From NCBI GenBank assembly GCA_027327915.1, contig DAHVWT010000006.1, forward strand, positions 1 through 59,377: a stretch of DNA of 59,377 nt, written 5' to 3'. Positions 58,729 to 59,377 of the stretch are shown in pieces (position 1 is the stretch's first letter; each line of letters opens with the position of its first letter). This stretch comes from Elusimicrobiota bacterium (lineage in GTDB: Bacteria; Elusimicrobiota; Elusimicrobia; UBA1565; UBA9628). A program made the translations under genes and the position numbers. The notes below the pieces were generated by a model. The model worked only from the letters and a program-made list of their open reading frames with translations, was not told the origin of the DNA and made no database searches.

Positions 58729-59377
58729 GGATTCTCGTCGCGGGCGGCGCGGGCTACGTGGGCTCGGCCCTGGTCCCCCAGCTCATCGATCGCGGCCACG
58801 ACGTGACGGTTGTCGATCTTCTCTGGTTCGGCAACAACCTGCCGCCCGGCGTGCCGGTCGTGCGCAAGGACTTGATGGAGATCGCCCCCGAGGAGCTCGA
58901 CGGCGTCGACCAGGTGATCTTCCTGGGCGGGCTCTCCAACGATCCCATGGCGGAGTACTCGCCCCGCCAGAACTTCATCTCGAACGCGGCCGCCCCCGCC
59001 TACCTGGCCTACACCGCCAAGCGCGCGGGCGTCCGGCGCTTCATCTACGGCGGCTCCTGCTCGGTCTACGGCCGCGCCGCCGACGAGCCCTGCGACGAGG
59101 AGGCTCCGGCGGCCTCGCGGGACCCCTACGGCATCTCGAAGCTCCAGGGCGAGTCCGCCGCGAGGCAGCTCCAGTCGGAGTCGTTCTCGGTGATCGCCCT
59201 GCGCAAGGGGACCGTCTGCGGCTTCAGCCCCCGCATGCGCTTCGACCTCGTCGTCAACACGATGTTCAAGACCGCCCTCACGGACGGCGTCATCACGGTC
59301 AACAACCCCGCCATCTGGCGTCCGATCCTGGCCGTCCAGGACGCCGTCTCGGCCTACCTCCGGGCGGTCGAGTGCGG
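58725..59377 (+). CDS. NAD-dependent epimerase/dehydratase, 3' truncated
   Basis: The frame starts ATG at 58725 (ATGA overlap with rfbC) and is open to the window end, 217 residues. MRILVAGGAGYVGSALVPQL is the NAD site, FIYGGSCSVYGRAADEPCDE the Ser/Tyr region and DPYGISKLQGE the catalytic YxxxK. NPAIWRPILAVQDAVSAYLRA is like UDP-sugar epimerases. It acts on a nucleotide sugar, in one operon with rfbC. The rest of the protein and the pathway are beyond the window. Confidence 0.92.
   Translation, partial: MRILVAGGAGYVGSALVPQLIDRGHDVTVVDLLWFGNNLPPGVPVVRKDLMEIAPEELDGVDQVIFLGGLSNDPMAEYSPRQNFISNAAAPAYLAYTAKRAGVRRFIYGGSCSVYGRAADEPCDEEAPAASRDPYGISKLQGESAARQLQSESFSVIALRKGTVCGFSPRMRFDLVVNTMFKTALTDGVITVNNPAIWRPILAVQDAVSAYLRAVEC

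Noticed and set aside
1-59377. tRNA, rRNA, CRISPR, prophage or transposase genes
   Set aside because: Intergenic gaps are all short and none folds as a tRNA by eye; no spaced direct repeats, integrase, capsid or transposase motifs were seen.

Overview
The window is gene-dense (about 57 protein genes, no intergenic gap over about 160 bases), GC-rich DNA from a diderm bacterium. The evidence for two membranes is direct: outer-membrane barrel-type proteins, including a PorV/PorQ-like one, many signal peptides and lipoboxes, and a type IV pilus retraction ATPase. The gene mix (PorV-like protein beside a FlgD-Ig-tailed metalloprotease, PilT, HpnCDE, TPR-kinase, HEAT proteins) would suit Elusimicrobiota or a similar candidate phylum. 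That placement is inference; no rRNA gene is present to settle it. No tRNA, rRNA, CRISPR array, transposase or phage gene was seen.

Layout. 1-5527: signalling block with a truncated HAMP sensor, a membrane protein, a winged-helix regulator with a wholly degenerate receiver, a receiver-only regulator, a sensor kinase and a receiver-kinase hybrid. 5529-8987: a DUF2332 protein and a TPR/Ser-Thr kinase. 8994-11197 (minus): carbamoyltransferase with two small membrane proteins. 11264-13272: exported trio (HPCRLC protein, CACGCG outer-membrane protein, TlpA-like thioredoxin). 13388-16648: ion permease, then rplU-rpmA-obgE. 16728-20071: hpnC-hpnD-hpnE and a small membrane protein. 20113-25166 (minus): receiver, ybeY, phoH, glgC, an exported protein and a degenerate CbiX-like protein. 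25201-28330: unknown protein, arginine-deiminase-superfamily enzyme, basic exported protein. 28368-28898 (minus): membrane-anchored protein with two knottin-like cysteine modules. 29027-36077: exported HEAT protein, large zinc metalloprotease, PorV-like protein, Xaa-Pro aminopeptidase. 36071-38342 (minus): PHP-domain membrane protein and a ParB/sulfiredoxin-like protein. 38411-43049: coiled-coil protein, His-rich protein, HEAT protein, YtxH protein, pilT. 43167-48482: epimerase, ald, thioredoxin-like lipoprotein, SPFH lipoprotein, lipoprotein, RhaT-like transporter. 48552-54699: MFS, MscS, ankyrin protein, Cys/Met PLP enzyme, outer-membrane protein plus HMA-like protein, membrane protein. 54791-59377: M1 aminopeptidase, DUF3332 lipoprotein, then rfbC and an epimerase that runs off the end.

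Non-coding signals. At least five copies of an imperfect hairpin repeat (arms like GGCAACGGAAGGCCACGG / CTTCCGTGGCCTTCTTTTG) sit at gene junctions. In three copies the right arm is read as the hydrophobic N-terminus of a gene. Two unrelated REP-like palindromes lie at 13262-13372 and 57935-58040. Several genes have a -10 box within about 6-15 bases of the start codon and no Shine-Dalgarno, suggesting leaderless transcripts. Gene pairs are often joined by NTGA overlaps with ATG, GTG, TTG and possibly CTG starts.
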